Positions 17,623 to 26,463 of a stretch of 64,000 bases of DNA are shown here, piece by piece. Source of the stretch: Syntrophotalea acetylenica. Lineage in GTDB: Bacteria; Desulfobacterota; Desulfuromonadia; Desulfuromonadales; Syntrophotaleaceae. Every line of letters begins with the position of its first letter. Position 1 is the first letter of the stretch. The notes below the pieces were generated by a model. It had not been told where the DNA came from and searched no databases. It saw only the letters and a program-made list of their open reading frames with translations. The position numbers were made by a program, and so were the translations under genes. The stretch lies in NCBI RefSeq assembly GCF_001888165.1, contig NZ_CP015455.1:1110001-1174000 (forward strand), given 5' to 3'.

Positions 17623-18654
17623 TTGAAACCGATTGATCCGAAAACGGTGCACCGCATCATGGTGCGTTCCACCAACTGGGTTGGGGACGCGGTGATGACC
17701 ACGCCGGCCATGGCCGATGTGCGTCGCGCCTTTCCCGAAGCCGAAATAGTGGTCATCGCCAATCCCCTTGTCGCACAGCTTTTCACCTGCCATCCCGATT
17801 GCGACCGGGTGCTGGTCTACGACAAAAAGGGTCCCCATGCCGGAATGGCCGGACTTTGGCGGTTCTCCCGTGCGTTGCGCGAGGAAAACTTCGATCTGGC
17901 GATTCTGCTGCAGAATGCCATCGAAGCCGCCGTCATGGCGTTTCTGGCCGGTGTGCCGAGGCGCGTCGGCTATCGGACCGATGCCCGCGGCTGGCTGCTG
18001 ACCCACGGTGTGGCGGTCGGCCCCGAGCAGAAACGATTGCATCACACGGAGTATTATCGTTTCATGTTGCGGCAATTCATCGCGACGCAGGGCGATGGTC
18101 GCCTGCGTCTGACCTGCAATGCCGAAGAAACCGCGTGGGCGCTTCATACCCTCGGTGACGGCGGCTGGGTCGCCATCAATCCCGGCGCCGCCTACGGTTC
18201 GGCGAAGCGTTGGCTGCCCGAGCGGTTTGCCGAGGTCGCCGACAGTCTGCACCGGGAATTCGGCCTGCGCGTGGTGTTGACCGGCGGCCCCGCGGAGCAG
18301 GAAATCGGCAGGGATATCGAACAGGCCATACAGGCGCCGGTTCTGAACCTCATTGGCAAAACTTCGATACGGCAGATGATGGCCGTGCTGGCATCCTGCC
18401 GGCTGGTGGTGACCAACGATTCGGGGCCGATGCACGTGGCCGCGGCTTTTGATATCCCGATCGTGGCGGTGTTCGGTCCGACCGATCACAGCACCACTTC
18501 GCCCTGGTCAAAAAACAGCCGTATCGTGCGCAAGGCAACGGCCTGCGCGCCCTGCCTGCTGCGCCAGTGCCCCACCGATCACCGTTGCATGCGTGCCATT
18601 ACCGCCGAAGACGTCATGCAAGCGGCCCGTGCCTTGCTCGGAGGGACCGCATGA
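17623..18654 (+). CDS. waaF: ADP-heptose:LPS heptosyltransferase II
   Basis: WaaF (GT9) adds the second L-glycero-D-manno-heptose to the inner core from ADP-heptose. The 343-residue protein contains RSTNWVGDAVMTTPAM (the WaaF version of the N-terminal motif), AINPGAAYGSAKRW (around 185-198) and VTNDSGPMHVAAA with FGPTDHSTTSPW near the C-terminus. The start is taken as TTG at 17623, with GGAG 9 bases upstream; an in-frame ATG at 17659 sits immediately before the conserved motif and is an alternative. The gene overlaps waaC by ATGA. ADP-heptose is made by products of gmhA, hldE and gmhB in this window. Confidence 0.92.
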   Translation: MKPIDPKTVHRIMVRSTNWVGDAVMTTPAMADVRRAFPEAEIVVIANPLVAQLFTCHPDCDRVLVYDKKGPHAGMAGLWRFSRALREENFDLAILLQNAIEAAVMAFLAGVPRRVGYRTDARGWLLTHGVAVGPEQKRLHHTEYYRFMLRQFIATQGDGRLRLTCNAEETAWALHTLGDGGWVAINPGAAYGSAKRWLPERFAEVADSLHREFGLRVVLTGGPAEQEIGRDIEQAIQAPVLNLIGKTSIRQMMAVLASCRLVVTNDSGPMHVAAAFDIPIVAVFGPTDHSTTSPWSKNSRIVRKATACAPCLLRQCPTDHRCMRAITAEDVMQAARALLGGTA

Positions 18655-19700
18655 GGGTTCTGATCGTCAAAATAAGCGCCCTTGGCGATGTGGTGCATGC
18701 CCTGCCGGTATTGACGCATATCAAAAGCGCCTATCCCGAAACCAGCATCGACTGGCTGGTGGAAGAGGCCTTTGCGCCGTTGCTCGATGGCCATCCGGCT
18801 CTGCGCCGGATCCATCGCCTTGGCCTCAAGCGCTGGCGCCGGCAAGGTCCTGGCGCGGTCTGGGCCGGGGTCATGGATACCCTGAAAGAATTGCGCAGCG
18901 AACGTTACGACCTGGTGCTTGATTTGCAAGGTAACTGCAAAAGCGGTCTGTTCACCTTGCTTTGTGGAGCTCCCCGGCGTTATGGATTCTCCTCCAGCGG
19001 CGTGCGGGAATGGCCCAACCTGTTGGCGACCAATCACAAGGTGCAGCTTACCGCGGCGGATCACCACGTCAGCGACCGATCCCTTGCCTTGGCTCGTGCC
19101 GCCTTTCCTCTTGGTACGGTTCGCTCCCTCGCCGGCCCCATGTCCGTTTCCCCCGCAGCCCGTACCGCTGTGGAGAAACAGCTTTGCGCGTTGGGTCTGA
19201 ACGGCCAAAGCCTGGTGGTTCTGCAATACGGCACCACCTGGCAAACCAAGCTGTGGCCCCTCGATTCGTGGCAGGATCTGGCCCTGCGGATGTGTCGGGA
19301 GGACCAGCTGCGGCCGGTTCTGATCTGGGGCAACGATGAGGAGCACCGGGCCGCCGAAGCGATATCGCGCGTCACCGACGGTCGCGCCCTGGTCTGGCCG
19401 CGAGGCAGCCTGCAGGAACTGGCTGCCCTGCTGGAGCGGGCGGATCTGGTTGTGGGCGGGGACACCGGGCCGATTCACATTGCCGCCGCCCTTGAAACCC
19501 CCACGGTTTCGATTTTTCGGGTCACGGACGCCAGCCGAAACGGACCCCGCGGCCCGTTGCACATCCGCTTGCAGAGTCCCCTGGAGTGCTCGCCCTGTCT
19601 GCGAAAAGACTGCCCGCGGGATTCAGAATGCGGTCACAGCATCGGCGTCGACCAGGTGCTTGAAGCGAGTCGCGCACTGTTGTCCCGGCGCAGCATGTGA
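18651..19700 (+). CDS. waaC: ADP-heptose:LPS heptosyltransferase I
   Basis: WaaC (GT9) attaches the first heptose to Kdo. The 349-residue protein begins MRVLIVKISALGDVVHALPV, the diagnostic WaaC N-terminus, continues with IDWLVEEAFAPLL, and ends with VGGDTGPIHIAAAL (around 270) and a cysteine-containing tail (CSPCLRKDCPRD) that also occurs in related heptosyltransferases. Its ATG overlaps the waaF stop by four bases, so the two are coupled. It closes the conserved part of the LPS cluster; a repeat-rich non-coding stretch follows. Confidence 0.93.
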   Translation: MRVLIVKISALGDVVHALPVLTHIKSAYPETSIDWLVEEAFAPLLDGHPALRRIHRLGLKRWRRQGPGAVWAGVMDTLKELRSERYDLVLDLQGNCKSGLFTLLCGAPRRYGFSSSGVREWPNLLATNHKVQLTAADHHVSDRSLALARAAFPLGTVRSLAGPMSVSPAARTAVEKQLCALGLNGQSLVVLQYGTTWQTKLWPLDSWQDLALRMCREDQLRPVLIWGNDEEHRAAEAISRVTDGRALVWPRGSLQELAALLERADLVVGGDTGPIHIAAALETPTVSIFRVTDASRNGPRGPLHIRLQSPLECSPCLRKDCPRDSECGHSIGVDQVLEASRALLSRRSM

Positions 19701-19727
19701 TCTCGGCGGCGGGCGCGACAAAATGTT

Positions 19728-19950
19728 ATCTGGTGTCCATCCGGAAATGTCCGGTGAAAATCAGCTTGTCTCCATCCGGAAACTGCGGATGGAGACAGCG
19801 TAGTTTTCATATGGGAAACGAGCAATTTTTCGTTGTGGCAAGGAAATCAAGGGGTTGCGCGGAGGCGTACATCGGTACGCCGCACAGGAAAGCCTGCGGA
19901 TTGACGCCGCCACGGCGCAAAAGGGCCGTTTCCGGATGAAAACCAGCTTA
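19728..19950. repeat. Structured intergenic repeat region after waaC
   Basis: This non-coding stretch holds a perfect 11-bp stem-loop (GTCTCCATCCG, loop GAAACTG, CGGATGGAGAC; 19768-19796), a second hairpin GGCGTAC-ATCG-GTACGCC (19864-19881), and near-identical ends: CCGGTGAAAATCAGCTT at 19751 and CCGGATGAAAACCAGCTT at 19932. CATCCGGAAA occurs twice. The organisation resembles an interspersed palindromic repeat or a small non-autonomous element. A related CGTTTCCGGATG core with CAGC after it occurs again near 36688. Its end overlaps the possible start of the following glycosyltransferase. Confidence 0.55.
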
Positions 19951-19971
19951 TATAAGAAAGGGTCTGCTTGC

Positions 19972-20943
19972 TTGAAGACCGCTCCCGTAACCGTCATAAC
20001 AGCCGTCTATAATGCCGAGCGTTTTCTTCGGGAAACCGTGGAATCGGTTTCGAAACAGCAGCTGTTGCCGGTTCAGCATCTGCTTGTCGATGATTGTTCC
20101 ACGGACGGGTCTCTGGACCTGGCGCGCGAGCTTGAGAAGGAATTCCCTTTGGTTCGCGTTGTATCCCTTGAAACAAACGGCGGTTATCCCGCTGCGTTGA
20201 ATGCAGGCCTGCGTGAAGCCGCCTCGGAGTATGTGGGGATCCTGGACAGTGACGACATTGCCATGCCGCACTGGCTGGCATCGGTGGTTCCGGTTCTCGA
20301 TGGCAATCCGGATATTGGTTCGGCAGGCGGGGGCGGTGTTATCATGACCCATGACGGGCTGGTAACGGGACATGCCAAATACTGTTCGCAGGCAGGTGAT
20401 GTCACAGCTGAGGTTATGGCTGGAAAGTATGCCATATTGCATCCAGGATCCGTTCATCGCCGCGATTTTCTATTAAAGACAGGTGGCTATAACCCGCGGC
20501 TCCGAAGTGCCGAGGATTGCGACATGTTCCTGAATATGGCCTCTGTGGCACGTCTGGTAAACGTGGGAGAACCCTTGATTTATTATCGACGCCTGCCGGG
20601 ATCTGAAAGCCGCAAAACGCCTGAATTTGCGGCTTTGGCGGAGGCCTATCTCGCGCAAAAAGCGCAAATGCTGTCCGCGGGCAAATCCTTGCCGGCAACC
20701 AATGCCGAGCTGGCGTCGCTTGTGAACGCCCTGGCGGCTCTGCCGCGACTGGCTCCGCTTGTGAAGGGAGCCTATGAATATGAAATGGCCGAAGCGCTGC
20801 GCCGTGGAGACCGGCGCCTTTGCGCCTCCCGTTTTTATTTTGCATCGGCAATCTCCGGTCATAAGCGTTTTTTATGCTGTCGACGCGCTCTGCGCTGTCT
20901 TATGCCGCGGCTGAAATCGACCTCCGAGCCGAAAAAGGCCTGA
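19972..20943 (+). CDS. Glycosyltransferase family 2
   Basis: This predicted cytoplasmic glycosyltransferase probably extends the LPS core or O-chain; the sugar is unknown. The 323-residue GT-A protein has VTVITAVYNAERFLRETVES, the nucleotide-binding LVDDCSTDGS, and GILDSDDIAMP holding the metal-binding DSD. I prefer TTG 19972 (GAAAGG 10 bases upstream), where homology begins; an in-frame ATG at 19936 would add 12 residues from inside the repeat region. The C-terminal CRRALRCLMPRLK is basic and may touch the membrane. It is the first of three consecutive GT2 genes. Confidence 0.85.
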   Translation: MKTAPVTVITAVYNAERFLRETVESVSKQQLLPVQHLLVDDCSTDGSLDLARELEKEFPLVRVVSLETNGGYPAALNAGLREAASEYVGILDSDDIAMPHWLASVVPVLDGNPDIGSAGGGGVIMTHDGLVTGHAKYCSQAGDVTAEVMAGKYAILHPGSVHRRDFLLKTGGYNPRLRSAEDCDMFLNMASVARLVNVGEPLIYYRRLPGSESRKTPEFAALAEAYLAQKAQMLSAGKSLPATNAELASLVNALAALPRLAPLVKGAYEYEMAEALRRGDRRLCASRFYFASAISGHKRFLCCRRALRCLMPRLKSTSEPKKA

Positions 20944-20947
20944 AAAA

Positions 20948-21961
20948 ATGCAAACCGATGCCCACGTTCCCCCGGTGTCCGTGATCCTGCCTGTTTTCAA
21001 CGCTCAGGCCACTGTCGCCGCCACATTACAATGCCTGTTGAACCAGACCTTGAAAGACCTGGAAATTATCGTGGTCAATGATGCCTCCGCAGATGATTCC
21101 CTGACGGTTGTCGAAAGCATAGCGCGAAAAGAGCAGCGGGTCCGTTTGCTGTCTCTGGAAAAGAATGCGGGTGTGTATCGAGCCCGAGCGGAAGGCATTA
21201 AAATTTCAAGGGGTGAGTATGTCGGATTTTTTGATGCTGACGACTTTGCCAAGCCCGATATGTTCGAAATTTTGTTTTCCAACTGCAAGCAACACAACGC
21301 CGACATTGCTGTTTGCGGGGTGGACTGTGTTTCCGATTCCGGAAAATTTATCCACCATAAAGTCAAATTTAAAAAAGACAAAAACGTTACAAGCCAGATC
21401 TTCTCAGGTTTTTGCCGAAAACATTTCGGGACGGGAGCTCTGTGGAACAAGCTTTACCGCAGGGAACTGATTGAAACCTACGCTACCAGGCCATTTCGAT
21501 GGCGCCAGGATATTGGCGAAGATACCATCGTAAACATTGGCTGTTTTCTTGACGCCAGACGTATCCGATTGATTGATAAGTCTCTTTACGAATATGTCAT
21601 GCATCCCCGAAGTACCACCCAGATATTGGATAAATCCAGTGCTTTTTGTCGGATGATGCAGGCTTATGCCATCGCTGTTGATATGTACAAAGACAAGGGC
21701 GTTGAAGTGCTTGAGGGAATAACCGAGCTTTATGCACGGCAACTGAATTTTTCAGCCTATCGGATTTCATCGGCCGAACAGTTGAGGGATTGCGAAGAAC
21801 TGCTTGCCGACGCCCTCGGATTGCTGGCCGAGCAATACCCCGCGGGCCTGGCGTGTCTTGTGAATCGGGGGTTTTGCCGGGGAGGGAAATCGCGGAAATC
21901 GCGTGGGCTTTTATCTGCTGCCCAAAAAAAACTGAAACAGTTTCTTCAGTTAAGGACGTAA
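20948..21961 (+). CDS. Glycosyltransferase family 2
   Basis: The 337-residue protein has the GT-A N-terminus VSVILPVFNAQATVAATLQ, IIVVNDASADDS and GFFDADDFAKPD with the DAD-type metal site (about residues 93-96), then FGTGALWNKLYRRELIE and the RWRQDIGEDT segment common in this group. It starts 4 bases after the previous GT2 gene and is probably co-transcribed. The C-terminus is strongly basic. Base composition becomes AT-richer through this gene. Donor and acceptor cannot be deduced. Confidence 0.85.
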   Translation: MQTDAHVPPVSVILPVFNAQATVAATLQCLLNQTLKDLEIIVVNDASADDSLTVVESIARKEQRVRLLSLEKNAGVYRARAEGIKISRGEYVGFFDADDFAKPDMFEILFSNCKQHNADIAVCGVDCVSDSGKFIHHKVKFKKDKNVTSQIFSGFCRKHFGTGALWNKLYRRELIETYATRPFRWRQDIGEDTIVNIGCFLDARRIRLIDKSLYEYVMHPRSTTQILDKSSAFCRMMQAYAIAVDMYKDKGVEVLEGITELYARQLNFSAYRISSAEQLRDCEELLADALGLLAEQYPAGLACLVNRGFCRGGKSRKSRGLLSAAQKKLKQFLQLRT

Positions 21962-22053
21962 TACCCTTTTGATGAAAATATCGATTTTTGAAAGGCTTGT
22001 TTGGTTTAAAAAACCAGTCCGAAACACCAACGATAGGCAGATGTATCAAGATT

Positions 22054-22890
22054 ATGATGTCTTCAGAAAAAAACAATCCGTTTGTTTCAATCATAATTCC
22101 TACGCGGAATCGATCCGATCTTTTACCATATGCTATAAAATCCGTGCTTGACCAGACGTATAAAAACCTTGAAGTGGTCGTTGTTGATGACGGTTCGGTG
22201 GATGACACTGAAGTCATTGTCATGAACATGATGAAAAACGATAATCGTATTCAGTATATTCGAAACGATATATCAAAGGGAGCCTGTGCCGCCAGAAACC
22301 TTGGGATAATGTCAGCAAAAGGTGACTTGATTTCTTTTGTTGATGATGATGATCAAATATCTATAAACAGATTGGAAATTCTTGTTGCGCACTATGACGA
22401 CCAATATTCACTGATCTGTTCAAAATACAGTAGTGCACCGCTGGGTGGCGCTGTTTCGAAACATAGGATTACAACAAAAAAAATTTCTCTTTCAAATCTT
22501 CTGAATAAAAATTACATTGGCTGTTCCGCTCTTGTATCCAAACAAAAAATAATGGCAGTAGGCGGATTTGATATCAAATTGCGGGCCCGGCAGGATTATG
22601 ATTTATGGGTTAGAATCCTTGATGAATTCGGAAAAGCCCTGCAGATATCCGCCAAGACCTACTATTGTGACAAGTCTTCGGAACGAGAAAGGATTTCCAA
22701 CTCAAAAGCCCGAAGAATAGGAGTGATACAGTTTTACAAAAAGCATTCCCGCCTGATGACGTGCCATCAGCGTAAAAATGCAATTGTTGCATGTTTGGAG
22801 GCCAATAATTTTAATCCCGGGTTTTTAAAACTTCTGGTCCTTTTGACCTGGCGTAACCGGAAGAAAGTCTTTGGTCTTCTCAAGGTTTAG
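22054..22890 (+). CDS. Glycosyltransferase family 2
   Basis: The 278-residue protein opens with MMSSEKNNPFVSIIIPTRNRSD, followed by LEVVVVDDGSVDDTE and ISFVDDDDQIS holding the metal-binding acidic cluster. The ATG at 22054 is chosen because homology starts just after it; an upstream in-frame TTG at 21988 gives a poorly supported 22-residue extension. No clear ribosome-binding site precedes it. The gene is distinctly AT-rich compared with the waa genes, suggesting a different origin. It may act on the LPS core or O-antigen; specificity is unknown. Confidence 0.82.
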   Translation: MMSSEKNNPFVSIIIPTRNRSDLLPYAIKSVLDQTYKNLEVVVVDDGSVDDTEVIVMNMMKNDNRIQYIRNDISKGACAARNLGIMSAKGDLISFVDDDDQISINRLEILVAHYDDQYSLICSKYSSAPLGGAVSKHRITTKKISLSNLLNKNYIGCSALVSKQKIMAVGGFDIKLRARQDYDLWVRILDEFGKALQISAKTYYCDKSSERERISNSKARRIGVIQFYKKHSRLMTCHQRKNAIVACLEANNFNPGFLKLLVLLTWRNRKKVFGLLKV

Positions 22891-22994
22891 TTTATTTTCA
22901 ATAATATGAATGTTTAAACAAACTCACTGTTTTTCATAGTGCGATCCTGCATTCACACACATTTTGACTGGAGTTTGACAACACTGGGGAAACC

Positions 22995-24159
22995 ATGAGG
23001 GTTCTGCATTACGTCAAGCAGTTTTCTCCCCTTTCGGAGACTTTTGTTTACAATCAGATCATTGATCTTCAATCCGGGGGATTGAGAATTTTGTAGTAAC
23101 ACATAAAAGGGTTAATGCCGAAGGGCGGCCTTTTGCTCCCGTATTCGAATTATCCGAAAAGAAATCCTTTTTTTATCGTGAGATGCAGCGGTTTCTTCGA
23201 AAGCACGGCTACTACAAATATGCCCTTTCCACAAAGGTCTGGAAGGAAATCCTTCAAAAGTTCGCCCCTGATGTGATTCATTGCCATTTTGGAAAAAGTG
23301 GCTTTTATGTATCCTCGATTCTCGATAAATTAAAAATCGACCTTCCGCTGCTCATTGCCTTTCACGGGACCGATGTTTTAAAAACACCTTTTGAGGACAC
23401 GTCGTATAAGTCTCAAATACAAAGAACTTCCCTGAAGAAAAAAGTCGCATTCACTACGCCTACTTTATTTCTTAAAAACCTTGCAGTCTCGAATTTCGGC
23501 ATTCAACCCGATAAAATCGTTGTCAATCCCAATGGTTTTCGGTGCGATTTCAACGGATTTTACCGTGTCAGAAAAAATGACGGGCATTCTTCCTTCAAGA
23601 TCATAAATATCGCCCGTTTTACCGCATGGAAAGGGCAGGATTACCTGATAAAAGCCTTCAGGGAATTTTCGGGCCGGGTTGACTGTGATGTTGCGCTGAC
23701 CCTTGTCGGATACGGGGAAAGAAAACCGGCCCTCCTTCAACTGATAAACGACCTGGGCCTGCAGGACAAGGTTACCGTCCTGGAGAGTGTGCCGCATGAA
23801 TCGATACCGGCGATATTGAAGGAACATGACCTTTATGTGCAACCGTCCATAACGGATCATAAAACGAAGCAGGCGGAATCGTTCGGCGTTTCCATTCTTG
23901 AGGCCGTGGCTGTCGGTCTGCCGGTTATTGTGACCGATTCAGGGGGTATGCAGGAGGTTGTTCTGGGGGGGATCAAGCAACGGCCATTGTTGTCGAGGAA
24001 AAAAATTGCCGAGCTTTGTGCGAAGCCATGACCAGGGTTTATGCATGCGGGAGAAACATCGACCTCGTTCTGAGATCCAGGATTCTGGAGCGTTACAATC
24101 AGCCAAACAATACCGCCGCTGTGGTCCGGATGTACGAATCCCTCCTTCAAGACGGGTGA
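22995..24159 (+). pseudogene. Glycosyltransferase family 4, broken by two frameshifts
   Basis: Three adjacent frames make one coherent GT4 protein. Frame one (22995-23096) reads MRVLHYVKQFSPLSETFVYN and hits a TAG at 23094. Adding one G to the G5 run at 23076-23080 joins it to the middle frame (IENFVVTHKRVN, CHFGKSGFYVSS, RFTAWKGQDYL, SFGVSILEAVAVGLPVIVTD). A second one-G addition in the G7 run at 23965-23971 restores a natural end (GGDQATAIVVEEKNC ... YESLLQDG, stop 24157-24159). The restored protein would be about 388 residues, normal for GT4. Either the gene is inactive, it varies in phase at G tracts, or the sequence has two homopolymer errors. The middle segment alone is open from 23084 to 24031. 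Confidence 0.85.
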
Positions 24160-24205
24160 TTTTTTTCGGAAACCCAGCGCGGGTTTTGCGTTTGTGAATT
24201 TATCT

Positions 24206-24231
24206 GCCATGCCCTGCCAGGCAGCCATGGC
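24206..24231 (+). other. Imperfect hairpin upstream of an LPS-kinase gene
   Basis: GCCATG (24206-24211) pairs with CATGGC (24226-24231), with further CTG/CAG pairing inside. A smaller AAACCC/GGGTTT hairpin lies at 24070-24086 plus 100, that is 24170-24186, right after the broken glycosyltransferase. Neither is followed by a T-run. Together they occupy most of the 132-base gap before the next gene. Confidence 0.3.
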
Positions 24232-24291
24232 GGTACAAGACCAGTGTCGGGGGCGTTTAAGTCGCGCCCGGTACTTTTAAAGGACAGGACA

Positions 24292-25128
24292 ATGACGCCG
24301 CCAGCAACAGAACGGGTGACGATCATCCCGGACGCCCGCCCCGTGCTCGAACAAGCCGGACTGCGCAGCTTCAGGGACTTCATGGATTATGCCGGAGGCC
24401 GGCGTGTCTGCCATAAAAGGGGACGGTCCACGGTGCGCATTGCCATTGGAGAGCGGGCTTTCTATCTTAAGCGCAACCGTTTTCATTGGGTTGAATTTCT
24501 CAAAGGGCTGGTGCGATTGCGGTTCCCGGTTCGCGGCGCGCTTCGGGAGTGGCGCAATATTGCGCGGGTGAGGGAATCCGGCGTGTCGACCCTGGTGCCC
24601 ATCGCTTTCGGGGAACGGCCCTTCTGGGGATTTGAAACCAGCTCTTTCAGCGTGACGGAGGAGTTGTACCGGTGCCAGCCGCTGGACCAGGTGCTGGGCA
24701 AGGAATTGCCTGATTTGCCGTCGCCTGCCGCGCGGTTTCGCAAACGCGGCATTTTTCGCCAGTTGGGGGCCTTTGCGGGGCGGCTGCATGGCCATGGGCT
24801 GTATCATCAGGATTTTTATCTGAGCCACGTTTTCCTTGGTCCCGGCGATGTTTTGCACCTGATCGACCTGCAGCGTGTTCTGCATCGTCCCTGGCGTGCC
24901 CGGCATTTTTGTATCAAGGACCTGGCGCAGCTCAATTACGCCGCCAGCCGTGTCCCGGGTGTCAGCCGCACCGACAGAATGCGTTTTTTGCATGCCTATT
25001 TCGGGTGTTCTACCCTGGGCTTCGAGGAAAAACAACTGGTGCGGGCGGTGTTGGCCAAAACTTCACGCATCGCCCGTCACGATGTCAAACTTCTGGCCCG
25101 GCGGCGCCGTCGCGGAGAGATAGCCTGA
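24292..25128 (+). CDS. LPS-kinase-like protein (WaaP/InaA superfamily)
   Basis: The 278-residue protein has the layout of a bacterial lipopolysaccharide kinase: a lysine-bearing strand (RAFYLKRN), the catalytic-loop region GLYHQDFYLSHVF (HxD, around residue 180) and the metal-binding IDLQRVLHRP (around 200), closely parallel to WaaP's HRDLYICHF and IDLHRVQ. KDLAQLNYAA follows. The ATG has AGGACAGGA upstream. It probably phosphorylates a core sugar; the target is unknown. It differs clearly from the waaP gene at 32147. It stands between the broken GT4 gene and a pyruvyltransferase-like gene. Confidence 0.8.
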   Translation: MTPPATERVTIIPDARPVLEQAGLRSFRDFMDYAGGRRVCHKRGRSTVRIAIGERAFYLKRNRFHWVEFLKGLVRLRFPVRGALREWRNIARVRESGVSTLVPIAFGERPFWGFETSSFSVTEELYRCQPLDQVLGKELPDLPSPAARFRKRGIFRQLGAFAGRLHGHGLYHQDFYLSHVFLGPGDVLHLIDLQRVLHRPWRARHFCIKDLAQLNYAASRVPGVSRTDRMRFLHAYFGCSTLGFEEKQLVRAVLAKTSRIARHDVKLLARRRRRGEIA

Positions 25129-25158
25129 TCCCGGAGGCGTCGGCAAAGGAAACGGACC

Positions 25159-26421
25159 ATGCCAAAAATCAGTGTCATCTGCGCACCGGCTCCCCGGCCC
25201 AATCCCGGCATGGCGAGCGTCGATTTTGCTTTTCATGCTCTGAGCCGCCGCCATGGATTTGCCGACCGGGTGGCTTATTATCAGCTCTACACCGCCGACG
25301 AATTGCACGCCCGTGCCGATCGCGCGCTGCAGGCCGAAATCCATGCCCGCCAGAGCCTGCCCTTTGCCTACAGGGGGTTGCGTCAACATCTGCAGGAAAT
25401 CTTCCACAGTGACAAAATCGTCTTCTGGGGGGATTTTCTGCACAGTGCCGATTATCATCAGTCCGCCGCGCGGCGACTGGTCAAAATCGGTGTAACCACC
25501 AATGCCGGCGCAGCGCTGGATTGGGTAAGGGATCACTATTTCCTGCGGCACGCTCCGGCGGAGATCTGGCCCAAAGTCATGGCTTTTGGCGGCAATCTGC
25601 TTTTCAACCGTCCCGAGCATTATCTGGATGCCGGTTATGGCGCCGAAGTCCGGAGGTTTTTCCGGCAGGCGGCGGCGGTGCGCATGCGCGATGTATATTC
25701 GGCGGCGAAAATATCCGAATTGCGTGATGATTATTCCACGAATTATTTGGGGTGCGACTGTTCCCTGCTGCTGCTGCCCGAAGATCTGGAAGCGCTGCCG
25801 TGCAGCGACTGGCACGCGGACATTGCAAGCGGCGCTGGCCGGGCCGGCATTTTTTTCGGACGCAACAAATGCCGCCCGGCGCTTATGGCCCGTTTTGCCC
25901 GGGAGCTGTGCTACCGGCTGGGAGTGCGCGGCCAATGGCTGCCCTGGGGGTTGACTAAAGGGTTTGGCCGCATGCGTGAAAAAATCCGGTTCTGGTTTCC
26001 CGGCATGGAGGTTCTGTCCCACACCGCGCCGCCGACCCCTGGCGATCTGTACCGGATGCTGGGACGCTACCAGCTGGTCATTTCCGATACCTATCATGTC
26101 TGCGTGAACGCCTGGCGGCTGGGGGTGCCGGCCGTCTGCATCGGTCAGGCCCTGGTCGCGGATGCAGATAACATCAACAGTGGCAGCAGGTTTGCCTGGC
26201 GTGATAAACGTCAGGTGTTCTACGGCATGAATGACGCGTTGGAATATTATGTGTACGCCGAAGAACTCGAAGATCGGCGTCTGCGCCGCCAGCGTCTTGA
26301 ACAGTTGACATCCCTGCTGCAAAACGCTCAATATCGGCAGAGCGTGCATCAACGCATCCTGTCGGGCGCTCGCGCCATGGAGAAGGCGGTGGTTGGCGCG
26401 CTGCTGCCGGCGACGCGATGA
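25159..26421 (+). CDS. Probable polysaccharide pyruvyl transferase family protein
   Basis: The 420-residue protein has no obvious signal peptide or membrane helix. Its C-terminal part has LGRYQLVISDTYHVCVNAWRLGVPAVCIG (written here in family terms: a V-I-S-D-x-Y-H-x-x-x-N-A motif around residues 310-330), which resembles the conserved S-x-R-x-H-x-x-x-x-A-x-x-x-G-x-P block of PS_pyruv_trans proteins. The N-terminal half (VFWGDFLHSADYH, GVTTNAGAALDWV) fits the two-domain fold. Members add pyruvate ketals to polysaccharide or act as unusual glycosyltransferases. Family assignment is moderate and the substrate is unknown. Confidence 0.55.
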   Translation: MPKISVICAPAPRPNPGMASVDFAFHALSRRHGFADRVAYYQLYTADELHARADRALQAEIHARQSLPFAYRGLRQHLQEIFHSDKIVFWGDFLHSADYHQSAARRLVKIGVTTNAGAALDWVRDHYFLRHAPAEIWPKVMAFGGNLLFNRPEHYLDAGYGAEVRRFFRQAAAVRMRDVYSAAKISELRDDYSTNYLGCDCSLLLLPEDLEALPCSDWHADIASGAGRAGIFFGRNKCRPALMARFARELCYRLGVRGQWLPWGLTKGFGRMREKIRFWFPGMEVLSHTAPPTPGDLYRMLGRYQLVISDTYHVCVNAWRLGVPAVCIGQALVADADNINSGSRFAWRDKRQVFYGMNDALEYYVYAEELEDRRLRRQRLEQLTSLLQNAQYRQSVHQRILSGARAMEKAVVGALLPATR

Positions 26422-26463
26422 CGCGTCCTTGATCGAACCGAACACTTGCCACGGACAGCTGCC

